Part shown: positions 54,145-62,605 of the stretch, one piece after another | Numbering within the stretch: the first letter of the stretch is position 1 | How the letters are laid out: the number at the start of each line of letters is the position of its first letter | Assembly (NCBI RefSeq): GCF_017573505.1 | Contig: NZ_JAGEOJ010000001.1 | Span: forward strand, 124,001-188,000 | DNA: 64,000 nucleotides | Direction: 5' to 3' | Origin: Actinomadura barringtoniae | GTDB taxonomy: Bacteria; Actinomycetota; Actinomycetes; Streptosporangiales; Streptosporangiaceae | Notes under the pieces: generated by a model | Database searches by the model: none | What the model saw: the letters and a program-made list of their open reading frames with translations, nothing else | What the model was told of the DNA's origin: nothing | Translations under genes and position numbers: made by a program

Positions 54145-54816
54145 TCTTCGACTCCCTCTTGCTGAGGCAGAGCTTGACCGGTGGCGGGTGCGAACCACCG
54201 GCACCCGGCGTGTTCGGCTCACACGCCGTCATCAGGTCATGCGCGCGCCGCGAGAGCGTGCGAACGACACCGGTCCGGCGGAGTCAGCCGCCCAAGCGGG
54301 CGCAGGCGACGGGGCACGCGTCGAGCGGGGCGCGAGCCTCCGGTCGTCGTGCGCACGCCTAAGAGATCTGGCGTACGCCACCGTCCCGGGGACGCCATCC
54401 GGCGGGGATGGATGACGCCTATCCGTTCGAGCGCCCTCCCCGGCACGTGCGACGTCGCCCTGGGGGCCACACGCGCATGCGCACGAGGTGAACGCCTCTA
54501 CTGGTCACATGCCATTCGTCCGCCACAGACTTCGGTCCATGCGGAGGCAGCCCGCCCAGGTGGGGGTTCGCCGCGAAACGCGGGGCTTCGCCGCGAAACC
54601 GTCCAGGCAGGCGCCCGCCGGGGCGGGGCGCTGCCGGAACGAGCGGAGAACACTCGTTCCGGCGAGCACCGCCCGTCTGTGCACCACTGCCGTCAGCGGA
54701 GACCGCGGAAACCGTTGCCGGAACCCGGGACACCACCGGTCGGGGTGGGCGTCGTCGGTCGGAGGGACGACGCCGCGTCTGGCCGGATGCATGGCATGAC
54801 GTGCTGGGCGTCGCGG
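54145..54816. other. Intergenic stretch within the acyl-ACP locus
   Basis: 672 bp. Carries the promoter region of the acyl-CoA dehydrogenase/FAAL unit. Two identical copies of TTCGCCGCGAAAC (54567-54579 and 54587-54599), a 20-bp period, each nearly palindromic, could be a protein-binding site. No supported gene. Confidence 0.5.
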
Positions 54817-55254
54817 CTAAGGGGGTGACGCCCGTTCCTCCATTCGTCTGCCGACCAGCCGGGCCAGGGTCATGGCCGCCGGTAGCGGGCGGATCATGAC
54901 GGTGAGGCCGCTGATCAGACCTGCTTCGTTGAACCGGATGAGATCCAGTCCCTGAACGGACTTGTCCATGACCCGGGCCTTGAAGATGAGGGCCTGAGTC
55001 GGCGGATTGCAGAGCTGGTCGGACAGGTCGTCGTGGGCGGAGCTCACCAGTTCGTCGGTGTAATGGAAGTCCTCGAAGACCTCCAGGAGCACCCGGATGA
55101 GCGCGGCGACCGCGTCCCGGCCCTGATAAGGCCGCACCACCACCGGACTGTGAAACTCGATGGCGGGATCCAGCGTGCTGGTAATGGCGGAGAGGTCCTT
55201 CGACTCCACCGCCGAACGGAATGTCGCGGGAATGGTCCGCACCTCGCCCCCCAT
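54817..55254 (-). CDS. NTF2-like (SnoaL-type) protein
   Basis: 145 residues. TIPATFRSAVESKDLSAITSTLDPAIEFHSPVVVRPYQGRDAVAALIRVLLEVFEDFHYTDELV, ALIFKARVMDKSVQGLDLIRFNEAGLISGLTVMIRPL is a cone-shaped alpha+beta SnoaL/NTF2 fold, used by polyketide cyclases, hydrolases and steroid isomerases; the catalytic set cannot be assigned. The start overlaps the hydrolase stop as TGATG, so the two are co-translated. Confidence 0.85.
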   Translation of the reverse strand: MGGEVRTIPATFRSAVESKDLSAITSTLDPAIEFHSPVVVRPYQGRDAVAALIRVLLEVFEDFHYTDELVSSAHDDLSDQLCNPPTQALIFKARVMDKSVQGLDLIRFNEAGLISGLTVMIRPLPAAMTLARLVGRRMEERASPP

Positions 55255-56003
55255 CAGTGCGCGGGTTGCACTGTGAGAGGAGAAATGAGACCGGCCAGAT
55301 CGTTGGCCCATACCCGGTAGCCGTCCGACGACGGATGGATGCCGTCGGAGGCGAAGAGTTCGCGGTCACTGGCCATGGCCTCGTCCATCGGCGCGTGCAC
55401 CGCTCCGTTGGCGTGCGCGACCTCGCGCATGATCCGGTCCATGGCCCTGGCCTGCGCGCCGATCACCAGGCGCATGGGCTGCGGGATGGCCGGGAACCGG
55501 TGCACCGGGGGCATCCCCGCGACGATCACTTCGGCGTTGCCGTATCTGGCGCGCAACGTCGAGATCAGGTCGGTCAGGTCCGCGCCCCACTGCTCGAGCG
55601 ATCTGCGTCGGATGAGGTCGTTGATCCCGACGGTGATCACCACGAGATCCGGGTCCGTTCCGTTCAGTGCCGGAACGAGGTCGGTGACCACCCTGCGGGC
55701 CGTGGCGCCGCGTTTACCGGTGACCGACCATGCCACGCTCCTCTGGAGCTGGCCTTGCAATGCTTCGGCGAGGAAGCCGGGCAACGCTTCCGCGTGCACC
55801 GGCGCGCCCACTCCCGCGGCGGTGGAATCGCCGATCAGGACGAAGCGGAACGTCGGCTCGGTGCCGGCCGTGACGCCGTGCTCGGCGCCGGACGCGGGAT
55901 CGAGCCGCGGCGACCTGCGGGCGGTCCGGCGTGCTTGGACGAGCACGACCGGCGCGAGCAGGAGTCGCAACAGCTGGTGCGGGAACGAGATTGGTCTCTT
56001 CAT
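55254..56003 (-). CDS. SGNH/GDSL hydrolase, membrane-anchored type
   Basis: 249 residues. A hydrophobic basic N-terminus (PHQLLRLLLAPVVLVQARRTARR), then block I FVLIGDSTAAGVGA with the catalytic Ser, GKRGATAR, VITVGINDL (block III, Asn), and the Asp-x-x-His pair in FASDGIHPSSDGY. An esterase or acyltransferase fold. It sits between the second GDSL gene (56044) and the NTF2-like gene, 40 bp from the former. Confidence 0.92.
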   Translation of the reverse strand: MKRPISFPHQLLRLLLAPVVLVQARRTARRSPRLDPASGAEHGVTAGTEPTFRFVLIGDSTAAGVGAPVHAEALPGFLAEALQGQLQRSVAWSVTGKRGATARRVVTDLVPALNGTDPDLVVITVGINDLIRRRSLEQWGADLTDLISTLRARYGNAEVIVAGMPPVHRFPAIPQPMRLVIGAQARAMDRIMREVAHANGAVHAPMDEAMASDRELFASDGIHPSSDGYRVWANDLAGLISPLTVQPAH

Positions 56004-56043
56004 CTCAACCCCAATGTTGTGTTGTCTTCCCCCGATGATCAGC

Positions 56044-56643
56044 TCACTGAGCAGGCTGTCCGAGGATGTTCGCGATCACCTCCGCGACGTAGGCGTGGCC
56101 CGTCGAGTTGAGATGGATGCCGTCGTCGTCCCAGAACGCGGGATCGCCGACGGCGTCCACCGAGTCCTGCGGGAGATCGGGCATCCCGCTGGCCAGTGAA
56201 CTCCGGCTGAGTTCCTCGTTGAAATCGTGAATCCTCTGCAGGGTCCGTCCCCGGCGGAACTTGGACATGGGGGACCGATCCAAAAAGGGTGGATGAGGCA
56301 CGGGCGCCGCGACGGCGACGCCTCCGATGGACCGCGCCCACTCGAATATCTCGTCCAGGCGTTCTCCCACCTCTGCCCGGTCGAATCCATTGAGCGCGTC
56401 GTTCATCCCGCAGTTGATCACCACCGTCTCCGGCCGTAGATCCATGACCGCGGGCAGCTGATCCTGCGTCACATCCGCCGTCGTCGCGCCAGGTTTCGCG
56501 ACGTTGACGATGTACTGCCGTGGCATTCTCAGACGGTCGGCCAGACGTACCGGCCATCCGATCCAGCCGCCGGCCGGATCCGGGTCACCCCATCCCTCGG
56601 CCACGCTGTCCCCCAGTACCACCAGACAGCGCTGACCGTTCAT
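56044..56643 (-). CDS. SGNH/GDSL hydrolase
   Basis: 199 residues. CLVVLGDSVAEGWGDP (catalytic Ser), NVAKPGATTADV, VVINCGMNDALNGFD, and DDDGIHLNSTGHAY with Asp and His: a complete SGNH set. The ATG at 56643 overlaps the ACP stop as TGATG; a GTG 3 bp earlier is an equal alternative. An immediate acyl-ACP neighbour suggests it acts on ACP-bound acyl chains (release or transfer), which is inference. Confidence 0.92.
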   Translation of the reverse strand: MNGQRCLVVLGDSVAEGWGDPDPAGGWIGWPVRLADRLRMPRQYIVNVAKPGATTADVTQDQLPAVMDLRPETVVINCGMNDALNGFDRAEVGERLDEIFEWARSIGGVAVAAPVPHPPFLDRSPMSKFRRGRTLQRIHDFNEELSRSSLASGMPDLPQDSVDAVGDPAFWDDDGIHLNSTGHAYVAEVIANILGQPAQ

Positions 56644-56900
56644 CACGGGACGAGATCGAGCAGGTAGTCCGTGAGCGACACGACCGTCTCCCGTCGGCGC
56701 GCCTCGTCCACGTCCACCTCGATCTGAAGGTGGTCCTCGATGTCGCTGATGATGCTGATCGCGTAGACCGAATCGACTCCGTACCTCGCCAACTCGACTG
56801 CCGGGTCGATGCTTTCGACCGGCTTGTCGAGGTAGAAGGCGATCCTGTCAAGAAGCCACGTCTGCAGATCACCGTTGGAAATTGTTTCCGATCCTTCCAC
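56643..56900 (-). CDS. Stand-alone acyl carrier protein
   Basis: 85 residues: LQTWLLDRIAFYLDKPVESIDPAVELARYGVDSVYAISIISDIEDHLQIEVDVDEARRRETVVSLTDYLLDLV. The phosphopantetheine Ser is in YGVDSVYA, the type found in PKS/NRPS carriers loaded by FAALs. GTG 56900 has AAGGAGGAACAAG upstream. First gene of the ACP-GDSL-GDSL-NTF2 operon. Confidence 0.93.
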   Translation of the reverse strand: MEGSETISNGDLQTWLLDRIAFYLDKPVESIDPAVELARYGVDSVYAISIISDIEDHLQIEVDVDEARRRETVVSLTDYLLDLVP

Positions 56901-57420
56901 CTTGTTCCTCCTTGCCTTGAGAGGATCTTCGAACCAATCTCCACTGCTCCCCAGCAGACAAGCACAAGAAAGATACAGGCCAAATCAACCAGGCGTAACG
57001 CCCCTGTAAGTGAATGATAGGAAACAAAAATATCTCCCCGGCGCTTACCCTACTTAATTGGGTCGGCGAATACCCCCCGGTAACAATTCCCGATCCCCCA
57101 CAAGATCAAAGAGCCCCGCACACCCCACGACCTGCGCCAACCCCACGCGCCCCACCGGTTCGATCATGAATCCGCGGACACTTCAGGGGGTTTTAGGACA
57201 CAACCCGTCACACCCGCCCAACGACCCCTGTGGACAACCCAGAACCCCTAGATCACGAGCCGCCCCCGCGACCCCCGCTACCCACCAGAATCAGCCGACC
57301 ACCATCAGTAGTCACAGCCGACGACATCCGCCCCCACGCCACCAGGGCAGGCAACAAACCAACCGCCCGCGAAAGTCCTGTACGCTACGTCTCGGTGATC
57401 GGGGCCCCGCCCCGACCCGC
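56901..57420. other. Intergenic stretch between the ACP operon and tRNA-Gly
   Basis: 520 bp. Holds the ACP promoter at its left end, an AT-richer patch near 57005-57060, and an unusually C-rich plus strand from about 57060 to 57420. No supported gene. Confidence 0.5.
56970..57002 (-). promoter_or_regulatory. Candidate promoter of the ACP operon
   Basis: On the minus strand, TTACGC (56998-56993), 17-bp spacer, TATCTT (56975-56970), about 70 nt before the GTG start. The -35 is inside a short palindrome GGCGT-A-ACGCC (56992-57002), a possible operator. Confidence 0.4.
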
Positions 57421-57491
57421 GCGGGCGTAGCTCAATGGTAGAGCCCCAGTCTTCCAAACTGGCTACGCGGGTTCGATTCCCGTCGCCCGCT
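57421..57491 (+). tRNA. tRNA-Gly (anticodon UCC)
   Basis: 71 nt. Acceptor arms GCGGGCG/CGCCCGC, D-arm GCTC...GAGC, anticodon stem CCAGT/ACTGG with loop CTTCCAA (anticodon TCC), T-arm with GGTTCGATTCC, discriminator T; CCA is not encoded. It is the integration site of the element that follows. Confidence 0.95.
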
Positions 57492-57500
57492 CCCACGATG

Positions 57501-57539
57501 AAGGCCCAGGTAGATCCCATGTCGGGAGTCCTGGGCCTT
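57501..57539. terminator. Hairpin terminator after tRNA-Gly / integrase
   Basis: AAGGCCCAGG (57501-57510) pairs with CCTGGGCCTT (57530-57539); an inner TCCC/GGGA pair extends the stem. It serves the tRNA on the plus strand and lies past the integrase stop on the minus strand. Confidence 0.8.
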
Positions 57540-57597
57540 TCGAACATCCGGTGATCGTTTCTGATTCGTGCCACACACGTGCCACAGAGCCCACGAT

Positions 57598-58704
57598 CTA
57601 GGGCCTGCGGACTGCCTTGAACGCATCCCCGATCGCCTGCGCGATGACCTTGTCTCGGTCTTTGCTTGCGTGCTGGTAGATCAACGCGGCCCGGGTTGAG
57701 CTGTGTCCCATACGAGTCATCAGTTCTTTGAGGCTGGCACCGTTGCTCGCAGCGAGCGTGTTGCCGACATGGCGAAGATCGTGGAAGTGGAATTCCGGTA
57801 GACCCACCTGGGCACGCACCTTGTTCCACGTGCGACGGAAGCCCGATCGCCGAAGAGGTCCACCACGCGGGCCGATGAACACACGTCCCTCTGGACCATG
57901 TTCCGCGAAGGTTGCCAGGTGCTCCCGAAGATCAGGAATGATCTCTTCAGGGATGGCAACGGTGCGACGACCGGCCCGGGATTTGGGCGTTTCGTCTCGC
58001 AGCTGACCACCGTCAAGTTCCGCGACGGTGTCGATGACGTGAACCAACCCTTCGTCTAGATCTAGGTGGCTGCGGCGGAGCCCGGCCAGCTCACCCCAGC
58101 GAAGCGTTGTAAACGTGCCCAGCAAGATGAGGGCGCGGTAGCGCTCTGGAGATGCTGCAAGGATCTCAGAGACCTTGGTCAAGGGGATGACCTGACGTTC
58201 GGGGGTGTAAGGCGTTCCGGCGCCCTTGATCCGGCATGGGTTCCGGCGGATGAGCTCGTCTTCCACGGCGGTGTTGAGAACCGACTTCAGGAGCTGGTAG
58301 GCCTTGGCCACTGTGGACTGACCGACCGCCTTGAGTCGCTGCTTGCGCCAGCGACGTACATCAGCCTCGCGGATATCAGCGATCTGCCGCTTCCCAAAGG
58401 TGGGCACCAGATGGTTGCGCAGCAGGCCCCGATAGAGACCTTCGGTACGAACCTTGAGTACACGATCATCAATCCATTGACTCGCGTACTCCTCGAACGT
58501 GATCTTGCCGAGATCAGGGTTGATCCACTCGCCTCGCCGGATCTCGGCTTCCTTCAATACCAGCCAGACCTCAGCGTCGGTGCTGGTGTCGAAGGTGTTC
58601 GGTGCCGCATGCAAGAGGCCGTCAGGTCCTCGGTATCTGGCTTGGAAGCGTCCCGATGGAAGCTCGCGGATGTTGCCGAACCGGCGTCGTGACTTGGCGA
58701 TCAC
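57598..58704 (-). CDS. int: Tyrosine site-specific recombinase (integrase)
   Basis: 368 residues. An N-terminal Arm-type and SAM-like core-binding part (about 1-165), then the catalytic domain with TTLRWGELAGLR (Arg I), HDLRHVGNTLAA (His-x-x-Arg), MGHSS, and the nucleophile Tyr343 in ALIYQHAS. Integrases of this kind insert actinomycete integrative elements into tRNA 3' ends; the adjacent tRNA-Gly and convergent orientation fit. It overlaps the excisionase gene by 4 bp. Confidence 0.96.
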   Translation of the reverse strand: MIAKSRRRFGNIRELPSGRFQARYRGPDGLLHAAPNTFDTSTDAEVWLVLKEAEIRRGEWINPDLGKITFEEYASQWIDDRVLKVRTEGLYRGLLRNHLVPTFGKRQIADIREADVRRWRKQRLKAVGQSTVAKAYQLLKSVLNTAVEDELIRRNPCRIKGAGTPYTPERQVIPLTKVSEILAASPERYRALILLGTFTTLRWGELAGLRRSHLDLDEGLVHVIDTVAELDGGQLRDETPKSRAGRRTVAIPEEIIPDLREHLATFAEHGPEGRVFIGPRGGPLRRSGFRRTWNKVRAQVGLPEFHFHDLRHVGNTLAASNGASLKELMTRMGHSSTRAALIYQHASKDRDKVIAQAIGDAFKAVRRP

Positions 58705-58928
58705 GCTGCCCTCTTCTGTCGATGGCCGCGTAGGGTGACCGGCTCCACGGTCCCGCGTGCGATGAAGTCCCGTACGGCCGATTCAGGGATGCGGACCTTG
58801 CGGCCGATGCGAACGAAGGTGATCCGGCGTTCTTCGATCAAACGTCGGGGGAAACGCTCGGTGGTGTTGAACAACTCGGCGGCTTCGGCCACGGTGAGCA
58901 GCCGATCCTGCCGGGGGTCGAACGTCAT
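58701..58928 (-). CDS. xis: Excisionase-like HTH protein
   Basis: 75 residues. DRLLTVAEAAELFNTTERFPRRLIEERRITFVRIGRKVRIPESAVRDFIARG is a MerR-like winged helix as in Xis proteins (DUF/helix-turn-helix 17). It is upstream of and overlaps int by 4 bp (ATGA), the usual xis-int pair, controlling excision. AAGGAGACACC precedes the ATG. Confidence 0.92.
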   Translation of the reverse strand: MTFDPRQDRLLTVAEAAELFNTTERFPRRLIEERRITFVRIGRKVRIPESAVRDFIARGTVEPVTLRGHRQKRAA

Positions 58929-59080
58929 GGGCAGGTGTCTCCTTGCGGGTGTGGATCATGGGTGTCCTTCCGGTTGGGGTCGTGATCCCGAGTGGTTGAT
59001 CACTCCCGGCCTGCCGTGATCTTCCGCGTGAGTGCGGCGGCGTGGCCTGTTAGTGGTTCACCGCTGGGGGCGAACAGGGG

Positions 59081-60619
59081 TCATGCGGCTTGGAGTTGGG
59101 CGGGGTGGGCGAATTCGTCGGCGAGTTCTTCGCGTCCAGCTTGGCGTCGTCGGCGGGCTTGGTCGGCCGCTGTGTTGGCCAGGAGAGCGTCGGCGGTGGT
59201 GTGCCAGCCGGTTCCGGCATAGGTGAGTCGGCCGACGACGAGCGTCGTTTCACTGTCAACGTGATCTTGACAGTCGATCTCCTCCGGCTCGGGGCCGGTT
59301 GCCGGGGCGCGGCGGTGGAGTGCGTGCAGTGTTCGGGCTTGGCGGAGGTAGGTGAAGGTGATCGAGTAGCGGCGGCCTTTGGTGAGGAAGTGGCCGCCGA
59401 AGCCGAGCATGTGGGCCCAGCGGCGGAGTCCGGTCCAGTCGGGGTGTTCGCCGAGGTTCCAGGCGGCGGCGATGAGGCGTTCGGTGTGGGTGCCGTCGGG
59501 GTGGGCGTAGAGGGTGGCCGAGTGGTCGTCGAGGCGGCGGGAGGTGTGACCGGTGATCTCGGTGCCTTTGGTGGCGTACTTGGCGAGGTAGCCCGCGACC
59601 ATGCCGTCGGTGAGGGGGTCGGCGCCGGTCATGGTGATGATGGTGACCTTGGTCTGATCGCCCCAGCCGATAGGCCACCCCTCAGGCTTACCGGGATGGC
59701 CAAGGGCCGAGTGGGCGATAGTGACGGCGGCGTGCTGAACGGCGGCCTGAAGGTCGAGGGCGGTGAGCCCGGTCGGAGGCGCCACCGGGGTGGTGGGGTC
59801 GTCGGGGTCGTGACCGTCGAGTCGGAGGACCGCGTGGAAGTGGACGGCACCGCGGGCTTGGTATTCGGCGACCTTGCCGTGCGCTACCCGCACCGGGGGC
59901 AGGCCACGGCGGCGGGCGGTGTGGTTGAGGTGCCGTTCGATGGCTTGCTTTGTACGGCGCCACAGTTCCCCGGCCTGGTGGTTCCAGACCACGTGCGCAT
60001 CGTGGTCGTAGCAGTCCAGGCACAGCGGTTGCCCCAGGCGCGGGTCATCGATCTCGTGGCGCGCGAAGCAGGTCAACGTGACGCCGTGCGGACAGGTCTC
60101 GGCGGTGCCGTGACTGCGGGCGTGGCAGGGATCCGGACGGCACGTGCAGCGGGACCGGTCGCGGCAGGAGTGCCGGCGGATGTGCCGGGTGTGGACTTGG
60201 CCGAAGCTGGGGGCGGTGAAGGTAGCGAACACCGCCGGGTGCGCGGCCACCGAGTCGGGAACGGTCTTGCCACCGATCAGGCCCGCGCGGATGAGCTGGA
60301 AGGCGTCGCCTTGGTAGGTGTAGGCGCACGAGGGGCAGACCTTGTGGCGCCGGTTCCCGCACGCCTTGTAGAGCACCCCATCGGGCATGTCGGCCGTGGA
60401 GGCGGTCGCTTGGATCTCGCCGGTGTGTTCGGTGACGGTGTCCAGTGTCCCCGCGAGGCGGATCGGGCGGGTACATCCGGCGGCCGGGCGGACGTGTTCC
60501 AGCCAGGCGTCATAGCCGTCTGCGGCGCGCTTGAGGATGGCGGCGATGAGCGAGGTGAGCGGGGCGGCCCCAGCCGCCGTGAAAGCAGATGGGGCCGCCG
60601 TCGCGGTGGTGTGGGTCAA
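59081..60619 (-). CDS. repSA: RepSA-type rolling-circle replication initiator
   Basis: 512 residues. Four-Cys zinc-binding KVCPSCAYTYQGD-like region and further Cys/His clusters (about 100-200), then the HUH motif in YQARGAVHFHAVLRLDGHDP (about 262-280) and a Tyr in GYLAKYATKGTEITGHT, matching the pSAM2 RepSA family of integrative elements. It would nick the origin during autonomous replication. It starts at TTG 60619, overlapping the upstream stop (TTGA). Orf spacing with xis leaves 150 bp for a possible origin. Confidence 0.92.
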   Translation of the reverse strand: MTHTTATAAPSAFTAAGAAPLTSLIAAILKRAADGYDAWLEHVRPAAGCTRPIRLAGTLDTVTEHTGEIQATASTADMPDGVLYKACGNRRHKVCPSCAYTYQGDAFQLIRAGLIGGKTVPDSVAAHPAVFATFTAPSFGQVHTRHIRRHSCRDRSRCTCRPDPCHARSHGTAETCPHGVTLTCFARHEIDDPRLGQPLCLDCYDHDAHVVWNHQAGELWRRTKQAIERHLNHTARRRGLPPVRVAHGKVAEYQARGAVHFHAVLRLDGHDPDDPTTPVAPPTGLTALDLQAAVQHAAVTIAHSALGHPGKPEGWPIGWGDQTKVTIITMTGADPLTDGMVAGYLAKYATKGTEITGHTSRRLDDHSATLYAHPDGTHTERLIAAAWNLGEHPDWTGLRRWAHMLGFGGHFLTKGRRYSITFTYLRQARTLHALHRRAPATGPEPEEIDCQDHVDSETTLVVGRLTYAGTGWHTTADALLANTAADQARRRRQAGREELADEFAHPAQLQAA

Positions 60620-60990
60620 GCCGTACCCGCCGGAGAGGGTTCGGCGATCAGGAGCGGACCGTCAAGGCCCGGAAGGACCTCCATGAAGACGACGATGAAC
60701 AGGTCGTCGTAGGCCATGTCGAAGACGCGGCAGTACAGCCGCTCGTAGACCTCACCGGGTGTGGTATCTCCGGCCTCCCAGGCTCGGATCATGCGTTGGA
60801 TGACGGGGAGCGCGGGCAGGTGCCTGCGCTCTTGGGGGTTGGCGGATCGCCGCAGCTGGGCGGCGAGGTGGTGTTGGCTCCACTGCCGGTTGATGCGCTC
60901 CTGGCGGAGCGTGGAGGCGAGCCGGGGACGGCCGCAGGACTCACACGGCCGCCGTATGACGTCGGAGATGGATGGGATCCGGGCGGTCAT
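60616..60990 (-). CDS. Small XRE-like HTH protein of the element
   Basis: 124 residues. CESCGRPRLASTLRQERINRQWSQHHLAAQLRRS, PVIQRMIRAWEAGDTTPGEVYERLYCRVFDMAYDDLFIVVF. An XRE-like regulator with a Cys pair (CESC) at the N-terminus. Its RAWEAGDTTPGEVYERLYCRVF is the equivalent of the stretch in the broken gene at 61277-62287. It overlaps repSA (TTGA) and the next upstream gene (ATGA). Confidence 0.8.
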   Translation of the reverse strand: MTARIPSISDVIRRPCESCGRPRLASTLRQERINRQWSQHHLAAQLRRSANPQERRHLPALPVIQRMIRAWEAGDTTPGEVYERLYCRVFDMAYDDLFIVVFMEVLPGLDGPLLIAEPSPAGTA

Positions 60991-61280
60991 GCCCGTGCTC
61001 CCCTCGCGAGTCCGGTGGCCGCGCAGGCGCCACACGGGACGTCGAAGTCAAGGCAGCCGAGTCCGTGGCAGGCCAGACAGTAGTTCTGTCCAGCGGTGTT
61101 GGATGCCGGATGAAGGGCGTCGATGGTCGTGGTGGTGGCGTGGCCGGTAGTGAGGTCTCGGGTGGTCACGGTCACGGTGCCGGTGCCGACGCGTCGGGCG
61201 CATGTCGAGCAGACGCCCGTGGTGTTGGTGCGGTTGAGCCATGTGCTGCACATGAAGCACAGGCGGGTCAGGGCGGTCAT
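60987..61280 (-). CDS. Small zinc-ribbon-like protein of the element
   Basis: 97 residues with four Cys pairs: CFMC, CSTC, CLAC, CGAC, each C-x-x-C, likely two zinc sites, and a DnaJ-like CxxCxGxG-type CLACHGLGCL. Such small proteins are common between repSA and the regulator in these elements; function unknown. The ATG at 61280 overlaps the stop that ends the broken XRE gene (ATGA). Confidence 0.75.
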   Translation of the reverse strand: MTALTRLCFMCSTWLNRTNTTGVCSTCARRVGTGTVTVTTRDLTTGHATTTTIDALHPASNTAGQNYCLACHGLGCLDFDVPCGACAATGLARGARA

Positions 61281-62287
61281 GACGTCACCGCCGGTACCCG
61301 GTGGGGAGTGGGGGCCAGACCCAGGTCAGTGGGTGAGCACTGGTAGACCTCGGCGAACAGCTGGCGGTACATCTCGCCGGGTGGTGTGCGTCCGTTCTCG
61401 AACGCGGAGATCTACGCCTTCAGGCTTGCCCTGGTGGGCAGGGCCATTGCGTGCGCTTTCGCGCAATTCTCCAGTCGGACGATGAGCTGGAGCTGAGTCC
61501 AGCGGCGCTTGATCCGTGCCTGCTGAAGCAGGGTGGCTCCGCCTGACCGTGTCTGCTGCGAGACAGCTGCTCCAGCGACCGGCCGCAAGGGGACCGGTGC
61601 CATGTCGGGCTGAGGGTGGAGTGAGACCAGCGCGGTGAACTGTCCGTGCGCGCCAAGTGCCTCGTCCAAGGCCGTCGCGACCTTGAGCGACAGGGGCTTG
61701 AGCCCGTTTCTGATCTTCGACAGGTAGCCCTTGTCGAAGTGGGTGAGCCGGGCGAGGTTGGCCAGGCTCACATTCTGTTCGTCCATCAGCCGATCGAGAA
61801 GCTGAGTGACTTCGGCGCGCCGGTCAGGGGCGTCGTGCCGGGCGCGGCGCTGGTTGGCGTCCCGCTGAGGGCGGGCCGGTGTGGTGGAGGGTTGCGGTGT
61901 GGGCTGGGGCAGTCTGCCTAGCAGCAGAGCGAACCGGATCTGTGCATCGTGGGGTGCGTGGGCGAGTGCGATGTCGAGAGCTTGTTGCAGCTCCATGTCC
62001 GGGACGAGATCGGGCTGAGCCTTCCACTTGGCCACGGTCCGTACGGCGATCCCCAAGTGCTCCGCCAGGCCCTCATTGGTGAGCCTGAGTGCGGTGCAGA
62101 GCGCAGCGGCATGCCGACCGGTCCACAGATCCACGATCGCGAGCTGGGCTCGCATGGTGGCCTGCGCCAGGTCGGAAACGATCCGCGCGTGCAGGTCAGG
62201 ATGCGCGACGGCATCCCTGGGGATTTGCCGAGCCGCAGCGAGCGCACTGGGCTCACCCTGTACTCGTGACGTAGCCTGGACTGGCAT
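61277..62287 (-). pseudogene. XRE-family regulator interrupted by an in-frame amber codon
   Basis: The intact frame runs from ATG 62287 to a stop at 61277-61279, 337 codons, but has TAG at 61412-61414. The upstream 291 residues hold an N-terminal HTH (NEGLAEHLGIAVRTVAKWK, about 70-88) and an XRE HTH (VSLANLARLTHFDKGYLSKIRNG, about 178-200), then LQQARIKRRWTQLQLIVRLENCAKAHAMALPTRASLKA. Past the TAG the frame gives ISAFENGRTPPGEMYRQLFAEVYQ, which completes the HTH-family pattern and ends with an ATGA overlap to the next gene. So the stop is a recent nonsense mutation, not the natural end. Confidence 0.85.
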
Positions 62288-62366
62288 CTTCCGTGTCCTT
62301 TCAAGAGGTGGACGATGCGCCCGGCCTCGGTGAGTTGCCGCTCACCGGGGCCTTCTTCCTGTGAAG

Positions 62367-62387
62367 AGTACAAACTGAGTTTGTACT
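62367..62387. promoter_or_regulatory. 21-bp palindrome in the divergent regulator spacer
   Basis: A perfect inverted repeat with 10-bp arms around a central G: AGTACAAACT (62367-62376), G, AGTTTGTACT (62378-62387). It sits 80 bp upstream of the XRE-type gene and 219 bp upstream of the HTH-TPR gene. A strong candidate operator. Nothing else is recognised in the rest of 62288-62605. Confidence 0.75.
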
Positions 62388-62593
62388 TCTCAAGGTGCCT
62401 CACGAGTGGGTCTTACTCGCGGGACCTTCGGTTGCCTTCACTTCGAGCATCGCCACCAGACACCCCAGGCAACAGGCGTCACACCGGGGCCATGACGGGC
62501 ACCCAAGCCCCCCGCCAGGGCCGCAAGAGGACCATGGGGGGTCACCAGGGGTCACCTCAATGCGATCGACATCGCACCCAGATGGAGCGTGTC

Positions 62594-62599
62594 TATTCT
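62594..62599 (+). promoter_or_regulatory. -10 element of leaderless HTH-TPR gene
   Basis: TATTCT lies 6 nt before the GTG at 62606; no ribosome site is seen. A clear -35 is not obvious. Confidence 0.45.
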
Positions 62600-62605
62600 G
62601 AGAAC

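Noticed and set aside
62315..62605. N-terminal extension of the HTH-TPR protein
   Set aside because: The long frame crosses the palindrome and lacks a conserved N-terminus; GTG 62606 follows a -10-like hexamer.
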